A DNA stretch of 51,981 nucleotides from Site-B1 sp963722665 (lineage in GTDB: Bacteria; Bacteroidota; Bacteroidia; Flavobacteriales; Flavobacteriaceae). The notes beneath the pieces were generated by a model that was given only the letters and a program-made list of their open reading frames with translations, did not search any database and was not told where the DNA came from. The stretch is from positions 1 through 51,981 of the forward strand of contig CAVRNW010000045.1 of NCBI GenBank assembly GCA_963722665.1. Reading direction: 5' to 3'. Below, in pieces: positions 36,141 to 46,586 of this stretch (within the stretch, counting starts at the first letter, position 1; each line of letters starts with the position of its first letter). A program made the translations under genes and the position numbers.

Positions 36141-37067
36141 ATGCAGGTACTAAAATTTGACTGGAATCCGATAACCGGTATTGATATTATAGGTAATTTT
36201 AAAATTCATTTTTATAGCTTGATGTGGCTTACAGCCTTTGTTTTAGGTTGGTATATCATGAAAAGAATTTTTACCAGAGAAAAGGTCTCACTGGAATTTC
36301 TGGATCCTCTTTTTCTATATACTGTTTTGGCAACCATGATAGGTGCCAGATTGGGTCATGTTATCTTTTATCAATCGGAATTAATTCATGAAGACTTTTT
36401 TAGCATCTTTTTACCGTTTAGATTCAAAGGCGGTTTTGAATTTACTGGTTTTCAAGGATTAGCCAGCCATGGAGCAACCATTGGAATTATAATAGGCTTG
36501 TATTTATATAGAAAAAAATACACCTATAAATCATTGATGTGGCTCCTGGACAAAGTAGTAATACCCGCTGCTTTAGGCGCTGCTTTTATAAGGTTTGGTA
36601 ACTTTATCAACTCTGAAATAATCGGCAAGATTACAGACTCTAATTTAGGTGTCCGATTCATACAGGAACAATATGGGAAGAGAGAGATCATACAGCGTAC
36701 CGGAATTAAAAATTATAAAGAAGCCTATGCGGCCGTCACTGATAATCCTAAATTTGCCGATTTATTAGAAGCCGTTCCATACAGGCATCCTGCCCAGTTA
36801 TATGAAGCGTTTAGTTATGTGATCCTGTTTTTTATACTTTGGTTTGTTTATTCAAAAACCGTAAAAGGTGAAAAAGCAGGCTATTTATTTGGACTCTTTT
36901 TTGTGTTGTTATGGACAATAAGATTCTTTGTTGAATTTGTAAAGGAGGCTCAAGTAAATGAAAGAGCCGAATGGATTTTGAATACAGGTCAATGGTTAAG
37001 TCTTCCGTTCATTTTATTAGGCTTGTATTTTATGTTTATGTACAAACCTAAAACCAAAAATATCTAA
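36141..37067 (+). CDS. lgt: Prolipoprotein diacylglyceryl transferase
   Basis: 308 residues, seven helices. Moves diacylglycerol from phosphatidylglycerol to the lipobox Cys; it serves the many lipoproteins of this window. Motifs: GARLGHVIFYQSEL, GLASHGATIGIIIGLY (His of the active region), ALGAAFIRFGNFINSE and RHPAQLYEAFSY. DUF192 gene follows after 1 bp. Confidence 0.95.
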   Translation: MQVLKFDWNPITGIDIIGNFKIHFYSLMWLTAFVLGWYIMKRIFTREKVSLEFLDPLFLYTVLATMIGARLGHVIFYQSELIHEDFFSIFLPFRFKGGFEFTGFQGLASHGATIGIIIGLYLYRKKYTYKSLMWLLDKVVIPAALGAAFIRFGNFINSEIIGKITDSNLGVRFIQEQYGKREIIQRTGIKNYKEAYAAVTDNPKFADLLEAVPYRHPAQLYEAFSYVILFFILWFVYSKTVKGEKAGYLFGLFFVLLWTIRFFVEFVKEAQVNERAEWILNTGQWLSLPFILLGLYFMFMYKPKTKNI

Positions 37068-37068
37068 G

Positions 37069-37569
37069 ATGATTCGTTTCAAATTAAAACTTACTTCTTT
37101 ATTATTCCTAAGTATATTTTGCCTGAGCTCAATATCATGCAAAAATGAAAACAAAGAGGTTAAACCTGTTGAAGTTACTTTTAAAAAAGAAGGTGAATTA
37201 AAACTATATAAATCGATGAGTGATTCATTAATTGTTAAGTTGGATATAGAGATCGCCGATACAGATTATGATGTACAAACCGGTTTAATGTATAGGAATT
37301 CCATGCAGGACGATAGAGGTATGCTATTTGTTTTCCCTACAATGCGTGAACGCTTTTTTTATATGCGAAATACCAAATTCCCTTTGGATTTGATCTATTT
37401 GGACAAAAATAAATATATTGTCAGTTTTCAGGAAAACTCAAAACCTTTTGATGAAAGTTCCCTTCCTTCAGAAGTTCCGGCGCAATATGTTTTGGAAGTT
37501 AATGCCGGTTTAGCAGAAAAATGGCTGTTGGAAATTGGTGACAGAATGGAATATACAGAAATAGAATAA
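37069..37569 (+). CDS. DUF192 lipoprotein
   Basis: 166 residues. Signal with a lipobox-like Cys (SSISC, about residue 24). The DUF192 domain is MYRNSMQDDRGMLFVFPTMR, FFYMRNTKFPLDLIYLDKN and EVPAQYVLEVNAGLAEKW. The family is widespread and mostly unassigned. It is translationally coupled to lgt. Confidence 0.9.
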   Translation: MIRFKLKLTSLLFLSIFCLSSISCKNENKEVKPVEVTFKKEGELKLYKSMSDSLIVKLDIEIADTDYDVQTGLMYRNSMQDDRGMLFVFPTMRERFFYMRNTKFPLDLIYLDKNKYIVSFQENSKPFDESSLPSEVPAQYVLEVNAGLAEKWLLEIGDRMEYTEIE

Positions 37570-37593
37570 CCTATTTGATTCAAGCTTTAAAAT

Positions 37594-37627
37594 AAAAAAG
37601 AGCCATTTGAATAAATGGCTCTTTTTT
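37594..37627. terminator. Bidirectional intrinsic terminator
   Basis: AAAAAAGAGCCATTT / AAATGGCTCTTTTTT with a 4-base loop, between the DUF192 gene and the converging secDF gene. Confidence 0.9.
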
Positions 37628-37644
37628 TTATCAAAATTTATAAT

Positions 37645-40600
37645 TTACTTCTTCTTTGTTTTTTTCTTGGCCTTTTTCTTTTCTTTTGGCTCTTCTTCGA
37701 TCACTTTCTTTTGTAATCCTTTATCATCTTTCTTCTTAATCGAATCATACATAATCGGTGTAGCAATAAATAAAGACGAATATGTACCAACAATTACCCC
37801 TACAATTAGGGCAAACATAAACCCTCTAATTGAATCACCTCCAAAAATAAAGATTGATAGCAATACAACTAAAGTAGTAAGTGAAGTATTCAAAGTTCTG
37901 CTCAAGGTACTGCTTAAGGCAGAATCAACCGTTCTATTAAATTCCCAGCTAGTATGCTCGTTAAAGAATTCTCTAATTCTGTCAAAAACAACTACCGTAT
38001 CATTTAATGAATATCCTATAACCGTTAAAATAGCCGCAATAAATGCCTGGTCAATTTCCATATTAAAAGGCATGAACCTATATGTTAGGGAGAATATTCC
38101 AAGTACAATTAATACATCATGAAAAACAGCGGCTACAGCACCTAGTGAGTATTGCCATTTCTTAAATCGGAATAAAATATAAAGGAATACAACAATTAAA
38201 GACCCCAATATAGCCCAATATGATGCTTTTTTGATATCATCAGCTATTGTTGGGCTTACTTTGTAATCCTTCATTAAACCAACTTGCTTGTCTTCTGGTT
38301 CACTAATAAAATCTTCATAGCTGTATCCATTTGGCAGGTACTGCTGCAATGCTGTATACAATGATTTCCTTATTTCTTCATCTACTTCAGCACTTGTTTC
38401 ATTTACCTTGTATTTCGTAGTGATCTTCAATTGATTGGCATCTCCAAATGTTTTGGCATCGGCACTACCAAATGCATCCACTAAAGTACCTGTTACTTCA
38501 GTCGCGCTTACATCCTGAGCAAATCGCACCTGATAGGTTCTTCCGCCTACAAAATCAACACCTTGATCAAGACCATTCGTGAATAACGAACCTAAACTAA
38601 ATAAAATGAATGCTCCGGAAACTATATATGCTATTTTTCGTTTTTTAAGGAATTCGATATTAACGTTCCTGAACAGGTTTTTAGTTAAACCTGTTGAGAA
38701 ATCTAACTTGTTGCCCCTATTAACATACCAGTCAACCAGCAACCTAGTTATAAATATTGCAGTAAATAAAGATGTTAAAATACCTATTAATAAAGTAGTA
38801 GCAAATCCTTTAATTGGACCTGTCCCAAAAATAAACAAGATCAATGCTGTTAAACCGGTTGTGATATTCGCATCCAAAATTGAAGATAATGCATTCGCAA
38901 AACCATCCCTTATGGACGCTTTTTGATCCTTCCCTTTTTGAAGTTCTTCGCGAATCCTCTCAAAAATAAGTACGTTAGCATCCACTGACATACCTATCGT
39001 CAACACAATACCCGCAATTCCAGGTAGTGTCAATACCGCACCTAACCCGGATAGAATCCCGAAAATGAGTAATAGGTTTAACATTAAAGCTATATCTGCA
39101 AAACCACCTGCTTTTCCATAATAAAAGGTCATCCAAAGTAATACCAGCAATAATGCAATGAGGAATGAATTTAAACCACTATCAATAGCTTCCTGTCCAA
39201 GTGAAGGTCCTACAACTTCTTTCTGAATGATGTCTGCCGAAGCCGGTAATTTACCTGCCCTGAGTACGTTGGCTAAATCAATAGCTTCATTTAAAGAAAA
39301 GCTCCCGGAAATCTCAGAATTTCCACCAGCAATTGGGCCACTAGTTACACCCGGAGCTGAATATACTATATCATCTAATACAATAGCAATTTGACTCTGC
39401 TGGCTGTATGCTCTGCCAGTCATTGTCTCCCATATCTTAGCTCCTTTATTACTCATTTGCATACTAACTGATGGCTTACCATAACTATCATAAGATTGTC
39501 TGGCATCAGTAATTACGCTTCCACTTAATTCCGGAATATTATCATTATTACCTATTAAGGCATATAAGTCAACCACTTCACTATTTTGCTCGGGCTTACC
39601 AAAAGCAAATTTTACATAACGTTGTTCTGCAGGTAACAGAGATCTAACCTGTGGCATATTAAGATACTCCTTAACCTTATCAATATCGTTTTCATCAAAT
39701 TGTGCCACTACCGGGCCTCCTCTGTAACCAAATCCTTTTATTAGATCTCCAATAGGGTTTTGGCCAACTCCAGCTGCTTCATTTTCTGATTCATCACCCA
39801 ATAGATCATCTATCTGAGCTTCAGTATCATCAACAGTAGATTCCACATCTCCTTCAGTAATTTCTTCTTCAGTTTTAGCATCTACAATATCTTTAAGAAC
39901 TTCGTTTGCCTGTGATAAAAATCCCTGGAATTGCTCGCCTTTGTAGGCATCCCAGAACTCCAGTTGAGCAGTACTTTGCAGTAATCCTGTGGCACGCTCT
40001 ACATCTCTGGCTCCGGGTAATTCAACTAAAATACGGCCGGAACTTCCTAATCTTTGAATATTAGGTTGTGTCACCCCAAACTGATCAATACGCTTACGCA
40101 ATACTTCAAAGGCTGAGACAATGGACTCATCAATCTTTCTTTTCAGGATAGGTTGGACCTCATCATCGGTCATATTGAATTTGATCTCGTCACTTAAGGT
40201 TCTGTTTGCAAAAATATCTGGCGATGCCAATTTGGTATCTGCACCCTTAAGGGCATCAAAGGCAATAAAAAAGTCTTCTAAATATGTATTTTGACTGTTC
40301 TTTTGAAGCTCTTCTGCATCGTTCAAAGCTTTATTGAAGATTGGATCTTTGCTATAATTAGCCAATCCCTTCAAAATGTCTTTTACAGAAACCTGAAGGA
40401 TCACATTGATTCCCCCTTGCAAATCCAGACCCTTTTTTAATTCCTTGTCTTTAACTTCTTTATAGGTAAAATCAGCAATCCCAATATCAAATACTTTTTC
40501 GTTTGTAAGAGAATCTAAATATTTTCGTTCTTTAACCTGATCTCCATTTGCAATGGCTGATGCCTTTTTTTCAATCTGATTCGCTTTAAAAGTAAAGGAC

Positions 40601-40665
40601 AATTGGTATATACTTACCAAGCCGAACAATAGAGCAAACAGTTTTACTAAGCCTTTATTTTGCAT
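37645..40665 (-). CDS. secDF: Protein translocase SecDF, fused SecD-SecF
   Basis: 1006 residues; the twelve-helix RND-like protein that uses the proton gradient to finish Sec export. SecD part (to about 655): LKKGLDLQGGINVILQVSV, IDQFGVTQPNIQRLGSSGRI, PGIAGIVLTIGMSVDANVLIFERIREEL, GFATTLLIGILTSLFTAIF. SecF part (about 670-1000): GLDQGVDFVGGRTYQVRF, YSLNDTVVVFDRIREFF. Between SecD transmembrane segments 1 and 2 is a long acidic insertion (about 275-300). A Lys/Glu tail ends it. Bacteroidota fuse both proteins. It has its own promoter. Confidence 0.96.
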   Translation of the reverse strand: MQNKGLVKLFALLFGLVSIYQLSFTFKANQIEKKASAIANGDQVKERKYLDSLTNEKVFDIGIADFTYKEVKDKELKKGLDLQGGINVILQVSVKDILKGLANYSKDPIFNKALNDAEELQKNSQNTYLEDFFIAFDALKGADTKLASPDIFANRTLSDEIKFNMTDDEVQPILKRKIDESIVSAFEVLRKRIDQFGVTQPNIQRLGSSGRILVELPGARDVERATGLLQSTAQLEFWDAYKGEQFQGFLSQANEVLKDIVDAKTEEEITEGDVESTVDDTEAQIDDLLGDESENEAAGVGQNPIGDLIKGFGYRGGPVVAQFDENDIDKVKEYLNMPQVRSLLPAEQRYVKFAFGKPEQNSEVVDLYALIGNNDNIPELSGSVITDARQSYDSYGKPSVSMQMSNKGAKIWETMTGRAYSQQSQIAIVLDDIVYSAPGVTSGPIAGGNSEISGSFSLNEAIDLANVLRAGKLPASADIIQKEVVGPSLGQEAIDSGLNSFLIALLLVLLWMTFYYGKAGGFADIALMLNLLLIFGILSGLGAVLTLPGIAGIVLTIGMSVDANVLIFERIREELQKGKDQKASIRDGFANALSSILDANITTGLTALILFIFGTGPIKGFATTLLIGILTSLFTAIFITRLLVDWYVNRGNKLDFSTGLTKNLFRNVNIEFLKKRKIAYIVSGAFILFSLGSLFTNGLDQGVDFVGGRTYQVRFAQDVSATEVTGTLVDAFGSADAKTFGDANQLKITTKYKVNETSAEVDEEIRKSLYTALQQYLPNGYSYEDFISEPEDKQVGLMKDYKVSPTIADDIKKASYWAILGSLIVVFLYILFRFKKWQYSLGAVAAVFHDVLIVLGIFSLTYRFMPFNMEIDQAFIAAILTVIGYSLNDTVVVFDRIREFFNEHTSWEFNRTVDSALSSTLSRTLNTSLTTLVVLLSIFIFGGDSIRGFMFALIVGVIVGTYSSLFIATPIMYDSIKKKDDKGLQKKVIEEEPKEKKKAKKKTKKK

Positions 40666-40701
40666 TATGTTTTAAATTAATTTAATGTATATAAAATCGA
40701 G

Positions 40702-40732
40702 CAAATATAGTATTTCAATTAAGATTTGCCAA
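40702..40732 (-). promoter_or_regulatory. Promoter of secDF
   Basis: Minus strand: TTG (40730-40732), 20 bases, TATATTTG (40702-40709); 36 bases to ATG 40665. Confidence 0.7.
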
Positions 40733-40814
40733 TACTTTTCCAATATTTATGGCGTATATACGGCCTTTTTCAAAATATTGGTTTTTAATCGGATTTTTGT
40801 TTTTTTTGCCGGTC

Positions 40815-40850
40815 AAAAAAAGACCCAACTGGTTAGTTGGGTCTTTTTTT
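40815..40850 (-). terminator. Intrinsic terminator of mdh
   Basis: A perfect 16-base stem AAAAAAAGACCCAACT / AGTTGGGTCTTTTTTT, 15 bases after the mdh stop. Confidence 0.9.
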
Positions 40851-40865
40851 ATACATGGATGATCT

Positions 40866-41792
40866 TTACACGTCCAATAGAGCATTAACTGCCTTTACAC
40901 CTTCCGCACTTTTCTTCAAGTGCGCCTTTTCCGCATCACTTAGATCGATATCCACGATTTTTTCAATTCCTTTTCTTCCAATGATAACCGGAACGCCTAT
41001 ACAAATGTCACTTAATCCGTATTCGCCTTTTAACATTGTGGAACAAGGAAACATTTTTTTAAGATCGCAAGCAATAGCTTGTACCATTGCAGATACTGCG
41101 GCACCAGGAGCATACCACGCCGAAGTCCCTAACAGTTTTGTTAATGTGGCTCCACCAACTTTAGTGTCTTCCTTTACCTGTTCCATTCTTTCTTTAGAAA
41201 TGAATTCAGATACTTTAATACTATTTCTGGTTGCATGAGATGTTAAAGGAACCATTCCTGTATCACTATGCCCACCGATCACCATGCCATCTACATCACT
41301 AATTGGAGCTCCTAAAGCTTCGGCCAATCTATATTTGAAACGGGCAGAATCAAGTGCGCCACCCATACCTATAATTCTGTTTTTTGGTAATCCGGTTGCC
41401 TTATGAACCAAATAGGTCATAGTATCCATTGGATTACTTACAACAATAAATATTGTGTTTGGAGAGTGCTTAATTAAACTTGATGATACATCTTTTACTA
41501 TTCCGGCATTTATGCCAATAAGTTCTTCACGAGTCATGCCCGGTTTGCGGGGAATACCTGATGTTATTACACAAATATCGCTATTAGCTGTTTTTGAATA
41601 ATCACCGGTTGTTCCTGTTATTTTAGTATCAAAATTGTTCAATGATGCACATTGCATTAAGTCCATAGCCTTACCTTCTGCATAACCTTCTTTAATGTCT
41701 AATAATACTACTTCAGAAGCAAAATCCTTAAATGCAATATATTCTGCACAACTCGCACCAACTGCTCCTGCACCAACTACTGTTATTTTCAT
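40866..41792 (-). CDS. mdh: Malate dehydrogenase (NAD)
   Basis: 308 residues. Oxidises malate to oxaloacetate in the citric acid cycle. Rossmann start MKITVVGAGAVGASCAEYIA, substrate Arg in SGIPRKPGMTREEL, VVSNPMDTMTYLV, catalytic His in IGGHSDTGMVPL and the loop KYRLAEALGA. LDH-like type used by Bacteroidota. Confidence 0.96.
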   Translation of the reverse strand: MKITVVGAGAVGASCAEYIAFKDFASEVVLLDIKEGYAEGKAMDLMQCASLNNFDTKITGTTGDYSKTANSDICVITSGIPRKPGMTREELIGINAGIVKDVSSSLIKHSPNTIFIVVSNPMDTMTYLVHKATGLPKNRIIGMGGALDSARFKYRLAEALGAPISDVDGMVIGGHSDTGMVPLTSHATRNSIKVSEFISKERMEQVKEDTKVGGATLTKLLGTSAWYAPGAAVSAMVQAIACDLKKMFPCSTMLKGEYGLSDICIGVPVIIGRKGIEKIVDIDLSDAEKAHLKKSAEGVKAVNALLDV

Positions 41793-41820
41793 TTGTTTTT
41801 TGTTTATTTTAATTTAATGT

Positions 41821-41856
41821 CAAATGTAATTCGCAAATTAAGAAATAGATCAAAAA
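41821..41856 (-). promoter_or_regulatory. Promoter of mdh
   Basis: Minus strand: TTTTTG (41851-41856), 22 bases, TACATTTG (41821-41828); 28 bases to ATG 41792. Confidence 0.65.
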
Positions 41857-41952
41857 TATTATATATTCCTAAAATGCTCATTTCATTTTTTATGTGTTTT
41901 TATGTGTTGTTAAATTGAATTGTAAAAGTAGCAATTATTATTGTTTTGAAAT

Positions 41953-41983
41953 AAAAAAAGCATATGATTTTTGTCATATGCTC
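41953..41983 (-). terminator. Intrinsic terminator of the first DUF6588 gene
   Basis: Minus strand: AGCATATGA-CAAAAA-TCATATGCT followed by a T7 run, 25 bases after the stop at 42008. Confidence 0.8.
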
Positions 41984-42007
41984 TTCATATTTAAACCAAG
42001 TCTTTTT

Positions 42008-43024
42008 TTATCTAAATCCGAAGGTCAGACCAACAGTAGCACTGTCAAATTCTGCCAGAGTATAATCAAAATTCAATCTGAAAAAGCCTAATTTTAAATT
42101 GGCCCCAACTGTAGTCCTCATTCCTGAAACATCGGACTTTATCGCGAAAGGATCGACGATCTCCTCAGAAAACAACAACCCGTCAGATACTCTATAAGTT
42201 CCTAAAAGATCTGTTGATGTTTTTCCCTTCAAATATCCAATTGAGCCATAGAAATTAATGATTTTTAAATTTGTACCTACAATAAGCTGGTACAACATAG
42301 TGTTGACCTCAGTCTTAATTTGCTGGTTTTCCCCATCAACAATGTTGGTATTTGTAAAATCGTAGCTTGCATCCAAATGCGTGTAAGCTATTAATGCCGA
42401 AACAGATACAGGAAGTATTTTATCGGCCGGTAACCAGGAGGTGATTTCCTGTTGTATGCCTATTCCGTAAAGTCCCAGATCGACATCTTCAGTATCGATC
42501 TTTGGAAAGAATCTCCCTTTTAGCTGCATTCCTTTGAAAGGTGAAAAACTACCCTGTAAAAATGCGGTTGGAATTAGATTGACATCAGCCGATCCTATTC
42601 CTGTTGGTAATACCAGGTCAAATTCCTGATCTCCAAAAATTGGATCATCATAGGTTATTATAACTGTTACTTCCGGATCATTATGACCTAAAGATGTCGC
42701 TACTAATTTGCTGGGGCTATCATCCGGAAACCTAATATTCTCGTATTCCGAAACGTTTAGATCAAAGGATTTCTTTTCGTCTTTAATAAAAGATACATTT
42801 CCAATAAAAGATATTTCAAATCCAAATCTTTTTAATGATTTGGCATTGCTAAACCAGCCATTATTTATGCCGAAAGCAACTCCTTCTGATGCCGGACTTA
42901 TATAATCGGTTGTAAAATGTTCTGCATCTTGAATACCTGCAGCTAACATTTCATTGATGTTTTCCTGGGCAGAAACACCAATTGTTACAATAATAAAAGA
43001 CAATTTAATAATTAAATTTTTCAT
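42008..43024 (-). CDS. DUF6588 outer-membrane-type protein, copy 1
   Basis: 338 residues. Signal peptide (1-18, VGVSAQ). Motifs of the family: YISPASEGVAFGINNGWFSN, MQLKGRFFPKI, GIGIQQEITSWLPADK, and a barrel-like C-terminus LRLNFDYTLAEFDSATVG ending in aromatic FGFR. It is paralogous to 50825-51784 (both with SPAAE/SPASE, GRFSPKI and QQ-type motifs). In related genomes a single such gene lies between gyrB and mdh. Function unknown; probably outer-membrane beta-barrel. Confidence 0.85.
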   Translation of the reverse strand: MKNLIIKLSFIIVTIGVSAQENINEMLAAGIQDAEHFTTDYISPASEGVAFGINNGWFSNAKSLKRFGFEISFIGNVSFIKDEKKSFDLNVSEYENIRFPDDSPSKLVATSLGHNDPEVTVIITYDDPIFGDQEFDLVLPTGIGSADVNLIPTAFLQGSFSPFKGMQLKGRFFPKIDTEDVDLGLYGIGIQQEITSWLPADKILPVSVSALIAYTHLDASYDFTNTNIVDGENQQIKTEVNTMLYQLIVGTNLKIINFYGSIGYLKGKTSTDLLGTYRVSDGLLFSEEIVDPFAIKSDVSGMRTTVGANLKLGFFRLNFDYTLAEFDSATVGLTFGFR

Positions 43025-43047
43025 AGTAGTTTGGGTTCGATTGTAGA

Positions 43048-43078
43048 CAAATTTAAAAAATTATAAGTAATAACGCAA
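43048..43078 (-). promoter_or_regulatory. Promoter of the first DUF6588 gene
   Basis: Minus strand: TTG (43076-43078), 20 bases, TAAATTTG (43048-43055); 23 bases to ATG 43024. Confidence 0.65.
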
Positions 43079-43118
43079 TTTATCGGAAATATTATACATT
43101 TTAACGATATTTTTTTAA

Positions 43119-45665
43119 CTAAAATTTGATCCTAAAACTCAAATTTGGTGTTAATTTTAACGAATTATTGTCAATTTGAATGGCCTTATTTGTATCGCTA
43201 GAATCGACCTGATAATAACGACTAATGACATTAATTTGATTGGTTATATTCCTAATTCCAACATTAATAGCAGAGCTGACAAATTCTGATAATTTGAATT
43301 TGTAACTCATGGACACGTCTAGCCTCATAAAATCATCTAAATTTTCACCATTAGGCGTATCATAATTTACAAAGATGTTATTTCCTGATTGAACAGTTTC
43401 GTTGCCTTCCACGGGTTTGGTATACGGTTGCCCTGATCGATAGATTCCTCCTAGAGATAAACTCAAATTTTCTAGAATATCATAATTAAATGCCAACGAA
43501 AAAGAATGTCTAATATCCAGATTATTTGGGAATTTTGATGGCATAAAGGATTCAAATTCATAGTTATTAATGCTGAATGCATAACTTGCCCATGCACTAA
43601 AATTGTTTGCCGTTTTGTTGGCTAAAAACTCTACACCCTTTGAAGTATAGTTCCCGGAAGCACTTAAATATTGAAAATTATTATAAAATCCCTGATTAGA
43701 AGCTGTAATGCCTTCCACTTTTTTATAATATCCTGTTAAATCAACATTTAAGTTATTTCTATTAAAATCAATACCAAATGATCCTTGTTTACTGGTAGAA
43801 ATAGGTATATTTTCTTCATTTGCCAAGATCCATCGTCTGTTTTCAACACCTAGGAAATCATTTTGAAAATCAACTATCTGTGTTGCAGATTGGTTTTTAA
43901 ACTCACCTTCTAATTTTATAGCAAGATTATTTGAAAGTTTGTATCTTAAATTCAATCTTGGTTCTATAATAAACTTTTTAAATTTCTGAAAATAATTCAA
44001 TCTTGCTCCTGCTCTTAAATACGTCTTTCCTTTTTGATATTCTACTTCAGAATAAAAGGCGTGGTTTAACAATACATCTTTCTTGGTTTTACTATATGAA
44101 GGAGCACTTACTACTGTTTCATTTAAAATACCAGTTTCATTGAATTCATAACCATTTAATAAAATTAATTTATCATTGATGGAGTAAAAAGTATTGAGCT
44201 TGATACCTGTTTCCAAAACTTCATTTGCCTGAGTTAAACGTTGGTCGGTTTCAACTCTGTAATCATCTGAATCTACATTATATCTGGAATAATTTCCAAT
44301 TAAATTAGTTCGTAATTTATTATTCCACTTTGCTTCCCAATGACCTCCAAAACCTAGGTTTTCCTGTGATAAATTACTGCTTTTAGATTCGGTGTTCGGA
44401 ATCACTTTTTACTAATACTTTCTAGAATAATCTAAATTATTATTTATCGCAATGACATTTGCTCTGAATTTGTGATTCTCATTCAAATCAAACAAAAGTT
44501 TTGCTGTATAATCGTAAAACATAAAATTAGAATCTGTTTGACTATTTTCAACATCCTCATTGGTACTAATTTCACTATCCTGAAAACTTCTCTCAAAATA
44601 GTTGTCATATGTTAGCGTATTAAATACATCTGTAAAAGATCGACGTCCTGAAACATGAATCTCTAAATTTTTATTCAAAGGTATCTCCAAAAAAGCATCA
44701 GCATTAATAAGATTAAATCCTGCACCTCCTGAAAATTTTCCCAAAAGTTTATTTTTGGTAAACATGTTAATAGTACCGGAAACACCATCGCTATAAGCGC
44801 TGCTTGTCCCATTTTTTGAAACAATTACTTTGTTTGTTAAATTTGGATTATATGCTGAAATCAGACCGAAAAAATGCCCGGAATGATACATTTTAATATC
44901 ATCCCATAGCATTAAATTCTGATCATTTGTTCCTCCTCGTATATTTATATTGGCAATACTTTCATTAACACTTTCTACTCCCGGCAATGCCTGAATAGAT
45001 TGTAAAATATCCGGTTCAATAAGTCCGGGCAAAATTCCAAACTCCTGTGTATTTAAAACTATACTTCCATCTAAAGTTTTTTGTAGACCTGTCGTTAAAA
45101 ATTTAGTGATCACAACCTGATTTAATTCTTCATTATCACTTATCATAACAATTTTTTTGCAAATATTATTTGCTGAGAAGAATTCTTTAGCATTCAGTTC
45201 TAAGCTTTTATATCCAAGATAAGATATAGCAACTGTTTCATCAATTGGAACATCATTAATTCTAAATTCACCAAGATCATTACTAATAACTCCCTTTTTT
45301 GTATTCTTTAATAGAATATTAGCCCCAAAAAGAGAATCACCATTTTCATCTGAAAGAAGGGTCCCACAAATTGAAATGGTCTTTCCAAGTTCAGATACTG
45401 TTATGTAACGTTCATCAATTGATTTAAAATTAAGAAGTGTCTTGGAGTTGAGATAAGATATTATTTCAGATAAGTTTGAATACTCATTTGGCTCTTCAAT
45501 GGATATCTTTGAAATTTCTTCAGAAGAATATGAGAATTTTACATTAAACCTCTCTTCAACTTTTGTTAAAATATCTGTAATGGGAATTTTACCTGTTCCA
45601 TTTTGACTAAAACAATAACTTGAAATTAATAATAGCAGTATAACTATCCATTTATTGTTCTCCAT
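43119..45665 (-). pseudogene. FecA-type TonB-dependent receptor/transducer (STN domain), interrupted by two in-frame stops
   Basis: Start ATG 45663-45665 (MENNKWIVILLLLISSYCFS); an ATG 30 bases earlier is less likely. Order: STN domain (ITDILTKVEERFNVKFSYS), carboxypeptidase-like regulatory domain (ISICGTLLSDENGDSLFGAN), plug (TGLQKTLDGSIVL, LPGVESVNESIANINIRGGT), barrel ending LTPNLSFRIKF. At 44409-44414 the frame reads TAG TAA, then remains open in the same frame for another 430 codons (IPNTESKSSNLSQENLGFG on). Restored, about 848 residues. The STN domain signals to the FecR next door when the ligand arrives. Either a nonfunctional receptor or two compensating sequence errors. Confidence 0.8.
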
Positions 45666-46567
45666 ATTTATAAAAAGTAATGTTCTTCTCCTCAATTTTA
45701 AAACTTAATTTTAGAGGTATTGTAACAGATTCTAAGGCCGTATTTAAATTTTTATGAGTAAAGGTTCCTGTAAATAATTGAGATAGATCTATATCGGTGG
45801 CTTTTATTTTTATATCATATTGTATTTCTAATTCAGCAATTACTTGTGACAATGGAACTTTTACAAAACCAGATTCGGCCTCTAACCAGGAAGGAGATTT
45901 TGCTATTGAATTCGTCGACCATCTCTATTTTATCATCAATAACCCTAAAGGTTTTCCCCTTGGTTAATTTGACTTCTTCTCTGCCATAACTAACCGCTAC
46001 TGTACCTTCATAGCATTGTACCTCAAAATAATCATCCCGGTCTTTTACATTAAACTGCGTTCCTAAAACCTGTACATTGCCCATTTCAGTATGTACAGTA
46101 AATTTCTGCCCTTTGCTGACCTTGAAAAAAGCTTCTCCATCCAATTGCAACAGTCTTTCAGTCTTCCAATTCTTTTTGTTATAACTCAGTTTTGAAGCTG
46201 CATTTAAAACCACTTCAGAATTATCTGGTAAAGTCAAAATTTCTGTTTCGGCCAATTTAGTTTCAAAAGATTTGCTGTTATTAAAAAACAAAAAATACGA
46301 TGCTCCCAACATAATGACAACCATTGCAGCAATTCGGTAAAACGTTTTAAGTTGCAGGTTTATTACCTTAGGTTCTTTTTTACCTAATTCCTTATTTTTA
46401 AACACTTCCCATGATCGATTTGCATCAACTTTAGGTGCTTCAAACTGGGTGGCATAATGAGCTATTTTTTCCAGAGTTTTAGAGTCTTCCGATCTTTTTA
46501 GATCTTCGATTTCCTTTTCCGAAAGCTCATTATTCAACCATTTTAATATTTTTTGTTCGTCTTTCAT
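45652..46567 (-). CDS. FecR-family anti-sigma factor (frameshifted)
   Basis: Start ATG 46567 (MKDEQKILKWLNNELSEKEI). Cytosolic N-terminus, one membrane helix (about 75-95, IAAMVVIMLGASYFLFF), then the periplasmic FecR domain: TEILTLPDNSEVVLNAASKL, QLDGEAFFKVSKGQKFTVHT and VQVLGTQFNVKDRDDYFEVQ. After the A4 run at 45898-45901 the sense is in the next frame: SPSWLEAESGFVKVPLSQVI, ELEIQYDIKIKATDIDLSQL, ending 45652 (STN-like DUF4974 domain). One extra A explains it; restored length about 304. Its end overlaps the receptor start by 14 bases. Expressed from the ECF promoter at 46587-46615. Confidence 0.85.
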
Positions 46568-46586
46568 TTTATAATTACTTCAATCT

